Assembly (NCBI RefSeq): GCF_014356525.2 | Contig: NC_052518.1 | Span: 101,056,767 to 101,120,766 of the forward strand | DNA length: 64,000 bases | Origin: Nilaparvata lugens | Lineage: Eukaryota > Arthropoda > Insecta > Hemiptera > Delphacidae | Reading direction: 5' to 3' | In this document: one piece after another, positions 29,206-41,125 of the stretch | Layout: every line of letters begins with the position of its first letter | How positions within the stretch are numbered: the first letter of the stretch is position 1 | Notes under the pieces: generated by a model | The model's input: the letters and a program-made list of their open reading frames with translations, nothing else | What the model was told of the DNA's origin: nothing | Databases searched by the model: none | Translations under genes and position numbers: made by a program

Positions 29206-29689
29206 AGAGTCTTTTCATTTAGATCGTCAAATCTCTTCTTTTTCATACACTTTTGCCGTTAAGCGACGGGTTCCTTCAACTATTCTCTAAACTTTATTCG
29301 ATCCTGTGCCATTCTTCAATCATTTTACTTCAATCATTGTCTTTCCTCTTCCAGCAGCTATACTCTCTACATACTGATTCCATTGCAGTGGTGGTCGTCC
29401 TCTGCCTTGTCTTCCTTCTGGTCTTGCCTCCATAACCAGCCTTGCCTGCCGTTCATCACTCATCCGAGCTACATGGCCATACCATCCTAAGGTTTTCTTT
29501 GAACAGTGGTAATCAGTTCCTCCTATTTTAATGTTTCTCTGATCACACTATTTCTCACTCTGTCTCTTTTGGTTTTTCCAACCACCCTCCATAGGTATCT
29601 AATTTCTGAGGAGGCAATTCTACTCTTGTGCTTTTCTAAGGCATTCTGTTCCATAGTGTAAGACTGGCTTGAATATTGACTCTATATTT
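29205..29689 (-). pseudogene. LINE 3' coding end (RTE/CR1-like), piece 1
   Basis: On the minus strand the frame reads GWYGHVARMSDERQARLVME followed by ARPEGRQGRGRPPLQW, the conserved C-terminal box of LINE ORF2 proteins (GH..RM..ER....G.R..GRP..RW). It is interrupted by frame breaks. The upstream part of the same ORF resumes at 30690 beyond the inserted repeat. Confidence 0.75.
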
Positions 29690-29690
29690 T

Positions 29691-29839
29691 TACTTTCCTT
29701 GCCCTATTACCATAGGTAAGGAAAGTATTGCTTTCCAAAAAAAAATTAAGGTACCCTAATTTCAAGTTTTCTATACGTTCCAAAGTCCCCAAACAGAGTC
29801 AAAGACCCAGAGTCCAAAAACATGATTTTTGGGTGTTGG

Positions 29840-29925
<86 letters not shown>

Positions 29926-30525
29926 TGTCTGTGAACACCATAACTCCATTCCTAATCAACCGATTGACTTGAAATTTTAAACTTAAGGTCCTTATACCAT
30001 GAGGATCCAACAATAAGAAATTCAATAAAATTGAATTCAAAATGGCGGAAAAAATGGCGGATAGTTACTAAAAAACCATGTTCTTCACGGTTTTCTCGAA
30101 AACGGCTCTAACGATTTTCTTGAAATTATACCATGGATAGCTATTTATAAGCCCTATCAACTGACATGAGTCTCATTTCTGGGAAAATTTCAGAAGCTCT
30201 GTAATATTCTTGAGAAAAATGGCGGATAATTACTAAAAAACCAGGTTTTTTACGATTTTCTCAAAAATGACTCGACCGATTTTTTTTCAAATTCATACCC
30301 TGTATAGTTATATATCAGCTCTATTAACTAGCATGAGTCTCCTCCCTGAGAAACTAACAGGGGGTCCACCCCATCCTTGAGAAATTTACTTTGTAACCTC
30401 CTTCTTGTGCGTGAGGTAGGTAGGTAGAGCAGTTTATTCAAAAGAATACACGTCGATATTTTATTTGTAGAACAGCTGTTTTGACAACTTTTAAAAAATC
30501 CTCAAATTCCATAATTTAAACAAAG
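29691..30525 (+). repeat. 950-bp interspersed repeat with (CT)n(GT)n, copy 2
   Basis: Same as 17908-18850, but with (CT)n before the (GT)n run (29849-29918). It separates the two pieces of the LINE reverse transcriptase, so it is probably inserted into it. Confidence 0.75.
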
Positions 30526-30689
30526 GAAAATGTGCTGTTAAAACAATAACAATAGTATAATCGTAGTTTTAATAAAATTATTTAGCCGCCAATCGGCATA
30601 ATGTTATTCCCCTAGATTATCCTCGTTTAAGAATGAGGCTTATAGATCAATGAGCAAGGAAAGTTGTGTGAGTGTACCACACAAGATTT

Positions 30690-30935
30690 TTATTTTAGTT
30701 CCCTGGCTTATTTCTCGGTTTCCCGGATGGTTCTGCTGAGCTGGTAATAGACACGGTTGGCTTTCCTTACTCTATTGTTTATCTCTTCATCAACTTTCCC
30801 ATCTGCAGAGATTAATTTCCCAAGATATTCATAGTTGTTTACCTTTTCCAATTTTTCACCATCCAATGTTATATCCGACTCCACATTCTCCTGATTCTTT
30901 GATACTATCATCACTTTACTCTTCCCAATGTTGAC
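30690..30935 (-). pseudogene. LINE reverse transcriptase C-terminal region, piece 2
   Basis: The minus-strand frame reads KVMIVSKNQENVESDITLDG, then KVNNYEYLGKLISADGKVDE and INNRVRKANRVYYQL, the thumb region after the catalytic box in RTE/CR1-type LINEs (NYEYLG..I). It belongs to the same ORF as 29205-29689. Confidence 0.8.
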
Positions 30936-31149
30936 AACAATTCCCTTATTACCCCTTATAGTATATATTACCCTTATTTCCCTTATAGTTCATTGCACTA
31001 CACCATTATGTTACAGCACTTTGTAAATCTCGATCGTCAAATCGTCACACAAAAATCATTGGGATGTTTACAGTAGAAAAACTCACTCAGTTATTTCGAA
31101 CACATGAAATACACTGTGATCAGGACCAATACACTAGTAGTTCTGTGAA

Positions 31150-31885
31150 CAGTAGACCTCGCGCAGTATTTATTCTCATCCACAAGTACCTGATGTCACC
31201 TGTTTTAAAAGTTAACAAACTCAGTTCACGTTTGAATTTGTATTCCATATAATATAATTCATCCAGTTTCGTGATAATCTTTCCATCTGATGAAAATTAA
31301 TTTTTTACAATCAAAAATATTATAATTTCTTCAGCATTATTTAGTTCATTTGATTATTTTTAATCAACTATTAAATTAGTTTTTTTCAAATGTGAGAATA
31401 TTGATACTGATGGGCACGCATAATAATACCATGACTGCAAAGCAAAATATTGAAACCAAAGACCTTAAAGATGCACACCTCTTCAAGGTCTTCGATTGAA
31501 ACTATAGAAACACAGAAATAGTCTGGCTTCTCCAGACATCTGTGTAATCACTTGCCAGCTGATTGATTATGAATAATTCTATAATCTTATTAATCCTATC
31601 TTCAGAGAAGACTATATAGTGATACGGAGTATGGAGGAATACCTTTTCCTTTCATATTAACCTTAAAATGCAAAATTTCAAAAAAACATTGTGTATACAT
31701 CGACGCGCAGTTGAAAAAGGAATATTTCTGCCAAATCTCATAGAATTCTATCAACGCGTTTGGCCGTAATTGCGTTAAATTTACAGACAAAACAAAATTA
31801 CATTTACATTGCGTTACATTTTGACAGACAAAAGAAAATCCGAGTTAAAACATAGACCTCACTACGTTCGGTCAATAATTCCTAG
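31150..31885 (-). repeat. Interspersed repeat with GTAGACCT...GGTCAAT ends, copy 2
   Basis: Starts GTGAACAGTAGACCTCGCGC and ends CATAGACCTCACTACGTTCGG. Homologous to 57665-58590 and 59510-60405 in inverse orientation. Confidence 0.65.
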
Positions 31886-31904
31886 TATCTTGGATTACTA
31901 CCAA

Positions 31905-32060
31905 GTAGGTACCGAGAGATTAGATTAGATTTCTTTATTCATGTGAGTTACAATATATTCTGGCTTATACACTATGTAATAGAAATGACCAATATTCGGA
32001 TTGAAATAGAGGCTTAAACTAAAAAAATTGTACACTAGTGATGAAAATGTAGAACAAGAA
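31905..32060 (-). mobile_element. LINE 3' tail
   Basis: GAGATTAGATTAGATTTCTT followed by TATTCATGTGAGTTACAATA reads, in minus orientation, as a UTR plus AATAAAGAAATC(TAATC)n tail. Confidence 0.5.
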
Positions 32061-32099
32061 ATGAGAAACTATGGTAACTAAGTCAGCTGTATTTATCAC

Positions 32100-32960
32100 A
32101 TCATTCTTCCCCCCAAAGAGTGCCAGTCTTTGAACGTTCGCCGAAATTTCTCGTCCGTCTGGAAGTCGTAAAAGGGCAACCCGAGGATTTGCTATTCCTG
32201 TCTATCATTCAACAAAGCGCTATCTCTTTCTCGCTTTGCTCTGTTTCCAGATCGTCTTTTAACAATGTAGAATTAATAATTAATTAACAAAATATTTCAT
32301 CTTTATGATGAAAATTCATTATGAAATTATTGAAAAATGTGATTTCTTGATTAATAAAATATAATTGATTATTTTAAACGAGAATTAACAGTTAGTATTA
32401 CATCAATAAATCTGTATCAGCTACCGTCTACCGAATCATCTGATTGCCACCTGTGATGTTTTCAACTAGCATAGTTTGTTTATCACTTGTAACAGTTTTA
32501 TTTTTCATATTTATCAAAAGTTCAATTTGTCATTCAACATTAAAATAAATTCACCATTCATTTAATTCCATTCAATCAATTTCAACATAGGAATCATCAA
32601 TTCAAATTCCTATAAAGGCATTGACATAGGTTCGGCAACGTTGTTCTCCTATCTTCATCCACTGCCATTATAACGTGGACTATAGTGAAATAAAGCCATT
32701 ATAACGTGAACCTTACTATACTATAAAATACAGTACAGACCTACTCAAGACATTCAGTTACACTTGAAAACAGCATTCAATCAATTGCACTTGAAGTCAA
32801 TAACCATCCTTATTTTTCTATTGACAGGTCTCTCGACAAAAGCTTGCGCCCGACGCATGAATGATTTGTGTTTCAACAAAAAATAATTGTCGATTCTCTG
32901 AAGAGGATACAGAATAATATCCTTCCCATCAACACACGACCAGGTAAATCCAGGTAAATG
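32100..32960. other. Unassigned sequence with fragments of a dispersed repeat
   Basis: CTATCATTCAACAAAGCGCT and AACAATGTAGAATTAAT (32200-32280), and CATCAATAAATCTGTATCAGC (32401), resemble 45545-45660 and 45780-45800, so they belong to one dispersed repeat family. No gene recognised. Confidence 0.4.
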
Positions 32961-32961
32961 A

Positions 32962-32965
32962 GAGT

Positions 32966-33042
<77 letters not shown>

Positions 33043-33047
33043 AGATT
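32962..33047. repeat. (GA)n microsatellite
   Basis: About 40 uninterrupted GA units, ending GGGAGGGAGA. Confidence 0.97.
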
Positions 33048-33734
33048 AAGGGAGCCTCACGTTTTCCTGAGAGGAAATGATCCAGAAATCATTCTACCAC
33101 GAAATTCTGTTTTCAAAAATGGGAAAAAGCTGATATTTCAATGTTTTCAGTGTTTCAGTGTGAGGTGAAGATATTAATTTTTGTAGAGGATGAAACTCTG
33201 CTTCACTGACTTCATGTTTTGATTAAATCTGTGCTGAGGTAACCATGCGTTTTGTACATCTGCCCACGTTGAATTTTTGAGGATTCCCAATATTTCCATT
33301 TCACTCGAAGCCTGAAGCTTATGAAATCTCTGATATTTTTGTTGCTGTTCGTGAACCTACTAACAGTCTTTGTTACCTTACTCACAAAATAAACCTCCAT
33401 TATAATCCGGGACTTTTTGACTTCTGATTTGATTTCAACTGTGTTGAATGAAGCATATAAATTCTTTTTCAACATTTTTTCATTTTTACAGCTCCACATC
33501 AATATGAAATCTTTTTCATATCTATACGGTTGACTACGGCTTAGAGGCTTTTCCGTTGTTTACCTACGATTCAAAGGCTTAGAGGCTTTCCATCATTTCC
33601 CTAATGATTAGGAAATAAGCTTGAAATTATAGCTCGATATTATCTAAATGAAAACAGGAATTCCAAATCATTAATCAGCAGTGGCATACAGAATTTTTAA
33701 TAATAGAACTACTATCCACATCTCTACCGATATG

Positions 33735-34190
33735 TACAATTCTAAGCATATAATATTATATTTGTTAGCACAATTTTATGACCTCAGTTTTCCAACAACA
33801 GAAGTCTTTGATATTATGAAGTCAAAGGTTTTTTATGAACAGATGATCTGATTGTTCGCTTTTCGAGAAAGATATGAATTGTAGAAAACTTAGATTGTCA
33901 GCACAATTTTATGACCTGTTTTCCAACAACAGATGCTCTGAAGCCTTTGATATTATGAAGTCAAAGGTTTTTGATGAACAGATGATCTCATTGTTCGCTT
34001 TTCGAGAAAGATGTGAATGGTAGAAAACTTAAATTGTCAGCACAATTTTATGACCTGTTTTCCAACAACAGATGCTTTGAAGCCTTTGATATTATGAAGT
34101 CAAAGGTTTTTGTTGAACAGATGATGTGATTGTTTGCTTTTTAGTTGTGAAAGATGTGGATTGTAGAAAACTTGAATAATGCAATCACTG
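33735..34190. repeat. Three tandem copies of a 130-140-bp unit
   Basis: CACAATTTTATGACCT begins at about 33769, 33901 and 34039; each is followed by CCAACAACAGA, GATATTATGAAGTCAAAGGT and AACAGATGAT. No coding potential. Confidence 0.85.
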
Positions 34191-34403
34191 TATACGTCTT
34201 GCAAATACCAAAATAACTGTTTGTTACTGACATAGATAATTTTCCCTATAAAGAAGTTATTCAGATTAGAAATAACTCATTAAATTTTATGTCTGTTATA
34301 AATTTAAATCGTGACCAGGTAAGTATTGAAGATGGGAATAGTTATTCAATTTCTCTAATGTTTACAATACGCACAACTTTTTTTAGTGGGATGAAACCCC
34401 TGA

Positions 34404-35376
34404 TCTATACTATAATAAAGGGAAGAACTAGTTTATACAAGTACGGGGAAGGAAAACTATGTTTGACGCACCATCACGTCTGAACTACTGGACTGATTAA
34501 CTTGAAATTTTGCATATAGATTTGGGACAGAACATTTCAAGTTCGGTAAGAGATAAATCCATGAGATTTAGAGGATCGATTCGTGATGGTATTGTTGATC
34601 TAATAAAACAAAATGTTTCTGAAAATATTGATTTTTGAGAAAGTTATTCAATTTACCAAAAATAACTAAACTAAAATAAATTGAATAACTTTCTCAAAAA
34701 TCAATTTTTTCAGAAACTTTCAAGTTCGGTAAGAGATAAATCCATGAGATTTAGAGGATCGATTCGTAATGGTATTGTTGATCTAGTAAAACAAAAATTT
34801 TCTGTAAATATTGATTTTTGAGAAAGTTATTCAATTTTACAAAAATGACCAAAAATAACTCACCTAAAAGTTATTTTTGGGTCATTTTTAGTAAATTGAA
34901 TAACTTTCTCAAAAATCAATATTTTCATAAAATTTTTGTTTTACTAGATCAACAATACCATTACGAATCGATCCTCTAAATCACATGGATTCATCTCTTA
35001 CCGAACTTGAAAGTTTCTGAAAATATTGATTTTTGAGAAAGTTATTCAATTTATTTTAGTTTAGTTATTTTTGGTAGATTTTTGGAAATGTTCTGTCACA
35101 AAAATATAATCTTTAGGCGCTTATATCTCAAAAAGAAATGATCGGAAAAAAATGTTTTCCTGAGAAACCTTTTTCATTTTGATAGCTTCATGATTTACAA
35201 ATCGAAAAACTTTGAAAAATATCACCAGTAGAAAGTTTATTTTTAGCCTTTGCACAGCCTCAATTAACCGAGGATGATTATAGGTCTATTTTCAATTCTT
35301 CAAGATTTCATTACGTCAAGTTTTCTATTTGTCAAGTTTTAAAATATACCCTTGCTGAGCATGGATTTCCTGCTAG
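34404..35376 (+). mobile_element. Helitron (973 bp) carrying a nested foldback element
   Basis: 5' end TCTATACTATAATAAAGGGA after A34403; 3' end ACCCTTGCTGAGCATGGATTTCCTGCTAG before T35377. The 3' end fits the hairpin/CTAG pattern seen in three other ends (53567, 61028, 63416). The AGGCTGTGCAAAGG-family foldback lies inside (about 34525-35270), so it entered later. No Rep/helicase. Confidence 0.75.
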
Positions 35377-35904
35377 TAAAAATGAACGAGAAAGCAGGGG
35401 GATGCACTTAACTCAAAATTGAATTATAATCATATAATCGGAGTTATTGAACAGAATATTACTTTGTTCGACAAATGGGTGAGCTTTAGTTGAGTGTTTC
35501 GGATTAAATCACTTCGAAAGCAATCAAGCCGATTCAATCTATAGAGATTACCATCGAATCAATCATTGTCGCTAGGTGGATCAAATATTAATATAGACGA
35601 GCCTTAGCAGGCTGAAAGCGAAATTGGATGGCATGTAGGCTACGTGCGAATTTGCATTAGCAGTTGTTAAACTTGTGGTCACCGTACATTATTGGGATAT
35701 AATATTCGAAACGCAACCATGACAACAGTCTTGGTGATTGTTGAATGCTATTGTATGTTGGCAGTTATACAGCTGTCTTTCAAGTTCATTTATTTGCCAT
35801 AAAATAATACAGATTGATAACATTAATATTCTAACTTACAAAATGGCACTAACGGCAAAGAACAATTTGTGCTCGATTTCTTTATAATTTTCGATTTCTT
35901 TTCT

Positions 35905-36085
35905 CCATTATTCGCATTTTTCTTAAATCTTTGTTCTCGTTCCAACTTTCCTTCATAATATTTAGTTTTGATATCCTCTGACTGTTCCATACAAAACAGT
36001 CAGAGGATATCAAAACTAAATATTATGAAGGAAAGTTAGAACGAGAACAAAGATTAAAAGAAAAATTCTAATAATGGAGGAATGA
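35905..36085. repeat. Near-perfect palindrome
   Basis: AAATCTTTGTTCTCGTTCC through GATATCCTCTGACTGTT (35924-35987) is the complement of AACAGTCAGAGGATATC through GAACAAAGATT (35995-36059), with a loop of about 8 bases. The arms exceed 60 bp. Confidence 0.85.
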
Positions 36086-36169
36086 AATTGAAAATGAAAT
36101 GAAATCTGATTGCGACTTTATGACCGCTAAAAAAGAAATGTAGATCGTTGTAGATAGTATCTACTATCA

Positions 36170-36460
36170 TAGAGAAACAATAGCGTGAAACAATAGCGTA
36201 AGTAGATATCCCATGGTATAGGACGTTTATGTCGCGACTTTTACTGTTATCTCAAGCCGATAGTCTACGTAGTTCTTTCCCGTGAAGCTGTGTGAGTCTC
36301 TCATACTGTGCCATTCATACACTCTCACCCCAACAAAACAGTAAAAATCGACAATAATCAACAGTAATCGGCTTCAGATAACAGTAAAAGTTGCGACATA
36401 AACGCCCTATACCATGGGATATCTACTTACGCTATTGTTTCTCTATGCTACTATAGAATT
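36170..36460. mobile_element. Complete foldback MITE, TATCCCATGGTATAGGGCG family
   Basis: The left arm AGTAGATATCCCATGGTATA (36200) and right arm TATACCATGGGATATCTACT (36408) extend inward through ACTTTTACTGTTATCTCAAG and its complement. Both ends carry GAAACAATAGCG / CGCTATTGTTTC. This is the best-preserved copy. Confidence 0.85.
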
Positions 36461-36789
36461 GTTCGGTACAAGAATATGGAATTGGTGGAAATTACTTAGA
36501 TATTGCAATGATTCAAATGCTAATGAATTAATAATTAATATTAAACGAAAATATTTGCAGTAGCAGTCTTCAGAGTGAATTACAGCATTTAATTTGGATT
36601 TTCGTTTAATAATAATTTATGAATATGGAATTCTTCCACTCTACAAACTTGACCACTATATTTGTTCAAAAACATTTTACATTGCAGAACAAGGTTTCAT
36701 GGCAAAACCTGCCTCAGTTCCTAAGTTTCAAATCAGTTCAGCTGAGTATGTGACAGGGTTTGCCATGAAAACTGGATCTGTGAGACCTG

Positions 36790-37425
36790 CAAAGGCTAAA
36801 AATCAACTTTCTACTGGTGATATTTGTCAAAGTTTTTCAATTTGTATACTATCAAGCTATCAAAATGAAAAAGTTTTCTCAGGAAAACATTTTTTTCCGA
36901 TAATTACTTTTTGAGATATGAGCGCCTAAAGTTTACATTTTTGGGACAAAACATTTCAAATTCGGTAAGAGATAAATCCATGAGATTTAGAGGATAGATT
37001 CGTAAAGGTATTATTGATGTAGTACAACAAAAAGTTTCTGAAAATATTGATTTTTGAGAAAGTCATTCAATTTACCAAAAATGACCAAAAATAACTCAAC
37101 TAAAACTTATTTTTGGTCATTTTTAGGAAATTGAATAACTTACTCAAAAACTGATATTTTCAGAAAATTTTTGTTTAATAGATAAAAATTACCATGAAGA
37201 ATCTATCCTCTGAATCTCATGGATTTATCTCTTACCGAATTTGAAATGTTCTGTCCCAAAAATGTAAACTTTAGGCGCTCATATCTCAAAAAGTAATGAT
37301 CGGAGAAAAATGTTTTCCTGAGAAAACTTTTTCATTTTGATAGCTTCATGATTTACAAATCGAAAAACTTTGAAAAATATCACCAGTAGAAAGTTGATTA
37401 TTAGCTTTTGCACAGCCATAATGTA
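36790..37425. mobile_element. Foldback element, AGGCTGTGCAAAGGCTAAAA family
   Basis: AAAGGCTAAAAATCAACTTT at the left and TTAGCTTTTGCACAGCCAT at the right; near-complementary halves meet near 37100. Confidence 0.75.
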
Positions 37426-37954
37426 AAATGTTCTTGTATAAATATACAGTAGAACCTCTCATATCCGACCCCCACTGATATCCGACCTAGTGTCCGACCG
37501 ATATCCGACCTAGAGTCAAACCGATTTCCAACCTAGTATCCGACTAGTGACCTAGTGTCCGACCGTTCGTCTGACTAATGTTAACTCGCGTGCCTGCACA
37601 AACTTGAAAGAAAGTGACTCATCGATACTATGCAGCTACTGTCACTCTGTCAGTTGTAGCTATTGTATAGCCGTGATCGTTGATATGGAATGTCAGTTTG
37701 TGTGTAAACTTCAATATAGTATTATATTATTTAGTACAATATAGTAGCCTACAGTACAATATTGTACACTCTGGTATAATATAGTATTATATTGTTCACG
37801 ATTTTTCCCATAACAGTCTACGGAGTGTGACGTTTTTAGGTTTGAGGTTATAGTGTGTGACAATGGCAACTGAAAAACTTAAACGAGTTGGTCTTTCACT
37901 TCAACAAAAACTTGATGTGTTACAACGATTGGACCGTGGTGAGTCTGTTATTAA

Positions 37955-39184
37955 GGGTGACCGGAACTTTGGGACCAACTAGGAAAAACAGGAATTTTGG
38001 GACTAAGTCTGGGGTTTCTACCTGCGAATTGATTAGCAAACAATAGTCGGTCCTTCCAACAGGTTCACACGATTCCGTCACTTAACCTTACGGCAGTCGC
38101 GCTGTTGTATAAAGTACAACAGTGTCAGTTTTTTGCTGTACAAAACTATTGAATGGGGTGGTGTCGGTGAATGAGTCACCTATGCATTCCAAAACTATCT
38201 CCCCATCACTCCACTGAGTTGCAGTATCAACCGAGCAATGGTTCAGTCTTTAGGTGCCATTTAGTCGCGACAGTGCATAAGATAGGGAAAGACTGTATAC
38301 GGGGACTGTAAACAAACCAATAACACAGAATTGATGGCTTTGCTTGATGTACCTTATTGGGCTATGAAATGGTCATCATCCAAAAAATGTCCATAGGCGT
38401 AAAATAATCCAAGAAGATGGAAAAAGTAATTATACAATTAATTAGTATGTTTTGACAGTAGAGTACATAACACTTGGAAAATTGGATGTTGTACAAAATA
38501 CAATACGCGACTGCTCGTGTAATTGAGTAGGGCGCGACTACCGGAAAGTTAATGGAAACCAAATCAAAATCAAATCAAAGTTTATTCATCAAAAACCATT
38601 ACAATACAAATTAGAATATTATAACATTAAATACAATTAGAACAATGAAGTTGTACCGGTATGCATTGAATAATTTCTTAATAGGCATAGATAATTCAAT
38701 GAATGAATATACACCCCACTATAAATGATATGTGTTGGGTATAAGTATACTCATTGGGGTATAACCATACAAACTTATACTCATGTTTAGAAATATTTCT
38801 GTGTACTGAGTAGATAAACAATCTTCTTTCATCAGATATCTTGAGAAGGCGTATTTTCTAATATGTTAATTGATCTATGTTTCTTGGTCTAATATAAGCT
38901 AGAAATTCATATTTTCCTGATCAAGTAGCGGAAATTATAATTCAACTTTAAAATCTGAATAAATAAATAAATAAAATATATTGGATAAATGTAGATATAT
39001 ATGTAGTTGAATAGGCCTGCAACTGATTTGCTAATTCTATGTGTTCAACGCCTTTGTGTTGAAGAACAATGTCCAACCACCTTTTGGATACACCTGATTC
39101 TAACTGGGAAGACCCATCCTCTCTTATGTCGGAACCCGGAACCCTTTAGTCCCAAAATGTATTGGTCCCAAAGATCCTAGCACC
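37955..39184. mobile_element. 1.23-kb DNA element inserted in the Tigger-like gene (hAT- or P-like size of target duplication)
   Basis: TTATTAA is repeated at 37948-37954 and 39185-39191. Inner ends GGTGACCGGAACTTTGGGACC and (complement) GGTGCTAGGATCTTTGGGACC are imperfect TIRs. Inside lie a dispersed repeat (38260-38550, also at 53095-53355) and a LINE tail (38560-38970). No transposase seen. Confidence 0.75.
38560..38970 (-). mobile_element. LINE 3' tail nested in the 1.23-kb element
   Basis: AAATCAAAATCAAATCAAAG then TTTATTCATCAAAAACCATT, i.e. a minus-oriented tail with (TTTGA)n. No RT domain. Confidence 0.5.
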
Positions 39185-40129
39185 TTATTAAACTAGTTTC
39201 TCAGTTGAGTGTAGGCGTTACTGCTATGAAAGACTTCCACAAAGTTAAGGCTGACTAAATTGGAAAAAAATCTATCGCTGAATTCTTAAAAAAAGGTATG
39301 CTTGGTGAACATTTATCCAATATTAATTTTTGTTTGAAATAGGCTAAATTTGTTTGAAATGTCTTCTTCTTCACTTCAAGGATAAGGGCCCGGTTGCACA
39401 AAAGCCGGTTAAATTTCAACCTTGATTAATTACACGATAACCAATCAGAGAAGGCGTTTTTGAATAGATTTGCCGGTTGCACAAAAGCCGGTAAATTTTT
39501 AGGCTGTGCAAAGACTAAAAATAAATTTTCTACTGCTGATATTTTTCAAAGTTTTCCGATTTGTATATCATCAAGCTATCAAAATGAGAAAGTTTTCTCA
39601 GGAAAATAATTTTTTCCGATCATTACTTTTTGAGATATGAGCGCCTAAAGTTTAAATTTTTGGGACAGAGCATTTCAAATTCGGTAAGAGATAAATCCAT
39701 GAGATTCAGAGGATAGATTCTTCATGATCTAGTTGAACAGTAGAACAAAAATTTACCCGGTACAGAAACAATACCATGAAGAATCTATCCTCTGAATCTC
39801 ATGAATTTATCTCTTACCGAATTTGAAATGTTCTGTCCCAAAAATTTAAACTTTAGGTTCTCATATCTCAAAAAGTAATGATCGGAAAAAAATTGTTCAC
39901 CTGAAAAAACTATTTCATTTTGATAGCTTGATGATATACAAATCGAAAACCTTTAAAAATATCAGTAGTGAAAAGTTTTTAGCCTTTGCACAGCCTTAAT
40001 TCCACGAGAACCAATCAAAGAAAGCGTTTTTGAATAGACGGCTTCTCTGATTGGTTCTCGTGGAAATAATCACGGTTGAAATTTAACCGGCTTTTGTGCA
40101 ACTGGCACTTGGTCTATTGATTATTAACC

Positions 40130-40275
40130 TGTTCTGGTACCCATCTTTTCCTCGGCCTTCCTAAATCTCTTTTCCCAGTTGGTGCATAATATTGGTCTTC
40201 AAAAGAATTCTTCCTGAAGGCATTCAAATGACTTCACCAGTTTCTTCTATTTGGAGTAATCCTTTGGTGTACTGG
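40130..40275 (-). pseudogene. LINE C-terminal fragment, left arm of palindrome
   Basis: Minus frame reads YYAPTGKRDLGRPRKRW, the RP.KRW box of LINE ORF2 C-termini. Its inverted twin is at 40985-41118. Confidence 0.65.
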
Positions 40276-40984
40276 TCTTACAGACAAAGCCGTTCTTATT
40301 TCATTATTTCTGAGCCTATCTGCCCTGGTGCAGCCGAACACACTCCTTAAGGCTGTGCAAAGGCTAAACATAAACTTTCTTCTGGTGATATTATTCATAG
40401 TTTTTCGATTTGTATATCATCGAGCTATCAAAATGAAACAGTTTTCTCAGGAAAACATTTTTTCCGATCATTACTTTTTGAGATATGAGCACCTGAAGTT
40501 CAAATTTTTGGGACAGAATATTTCAAATTCGGTAAGAAATAAATGCATGAGATTTAGTGGATAAATTCTTCATGGTATTGATGATTCAATAAAACAAAAA
40601 ATTCCTGAAAATATCAATTTTTGATAAAGTTATTCAATTTACCAAAAATAACTTTTTTGAGTTATTTTTGCTCATTTTTAGTAAATTGAATAACTTCCTC
40701 AAAAATTAATATTTTCAAAAAAACTTTTGTTTTATAGAATCAACAATACCATGATGAATTTATCCTCTGAATCTTATGGATTTATCTCATACCAAATTTG
40801 AAATGTTCTGTCCCAAAAATTCAAACTTCAGGCGCTCATATCTCAAAAAGTAATGATCGGAAAAAAATGTTTTCCTGAGAAAACTTTTTCATTTTGATAG
40901 CTCGATGATATACAAATCGAAAAACTATGAAAAATATCACCAGTGGAAAGTTTTTTTTTAGCCTTTGCAAAGCCTTAAAAATCT

Positions 40985-41125
40985 CATTTCAGCACTGGAA
41001 GAATAGAAGAAACTGGTGCAGTCATTTGATTAGGATGCCTTCAGGAAGAATTCCTTTTGAAGCCCAATATTATGCACCAACTGGGGAAAGAGATGTAGGA
41101 AGGCCGAGGAAAAGATAGGTACCGG
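40985..41125 (+). pseudogene. LINE C-terminal fragment, right arm of palindrome
   Basis: Plus frame reads RNWCSHLIRMPSGRIPFEAQ then YYAPTGERDVGRPRKR. The two arms differ by a few substitutions, so the inversion is not brand new. Confidence 0.65.

Larger units (their letters stand above)
37863..39266 (+). pseudogene. Tigger-like transposase N-terminus, split
   Basis: ATG at 37863 opens MATEKLKRVGLSLQQKLDVL then RLDRGESVIK, a CENP-B/pogo-type helix-turn-helix. At 37954 the frame is interrupted; it resumes at 39185 in the same frame with LVSQLSVGVTAMKDFHKVKA and reaches a stop at 39261, after which the next codons still read like the family (KKSIAEFLKK). So the gene was already or later decayed by point mutation. 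Confidence 0.75.
37447..39310 (+). mobile_element. pogo/Tigger-like transposon 5' part, interrupted by another element
   Basis: After TA, CAGTAGAACCTCTCATATCCG matches Tigger/pogo-type TIRs (CAGT.GAACCTC), followed by repeated ATCCGACC words. The transposase starts at 37863 (next entry) and is split by a 1.23-kb insertion. The remainder and the right TIR are not found. Confidence 0.75.

Noticed and set aside
32962..33047. (GA)n run as a GAGA-factor binding promoter element
   Set aside because: Over 80 bp of pure repeat without a nearby exon or promoter is more simply a microsatellite.
33212..33502. 96-codon minus ORF
   Set aside because: No recognisable domain, AT-rich, no splice or regulatory context.
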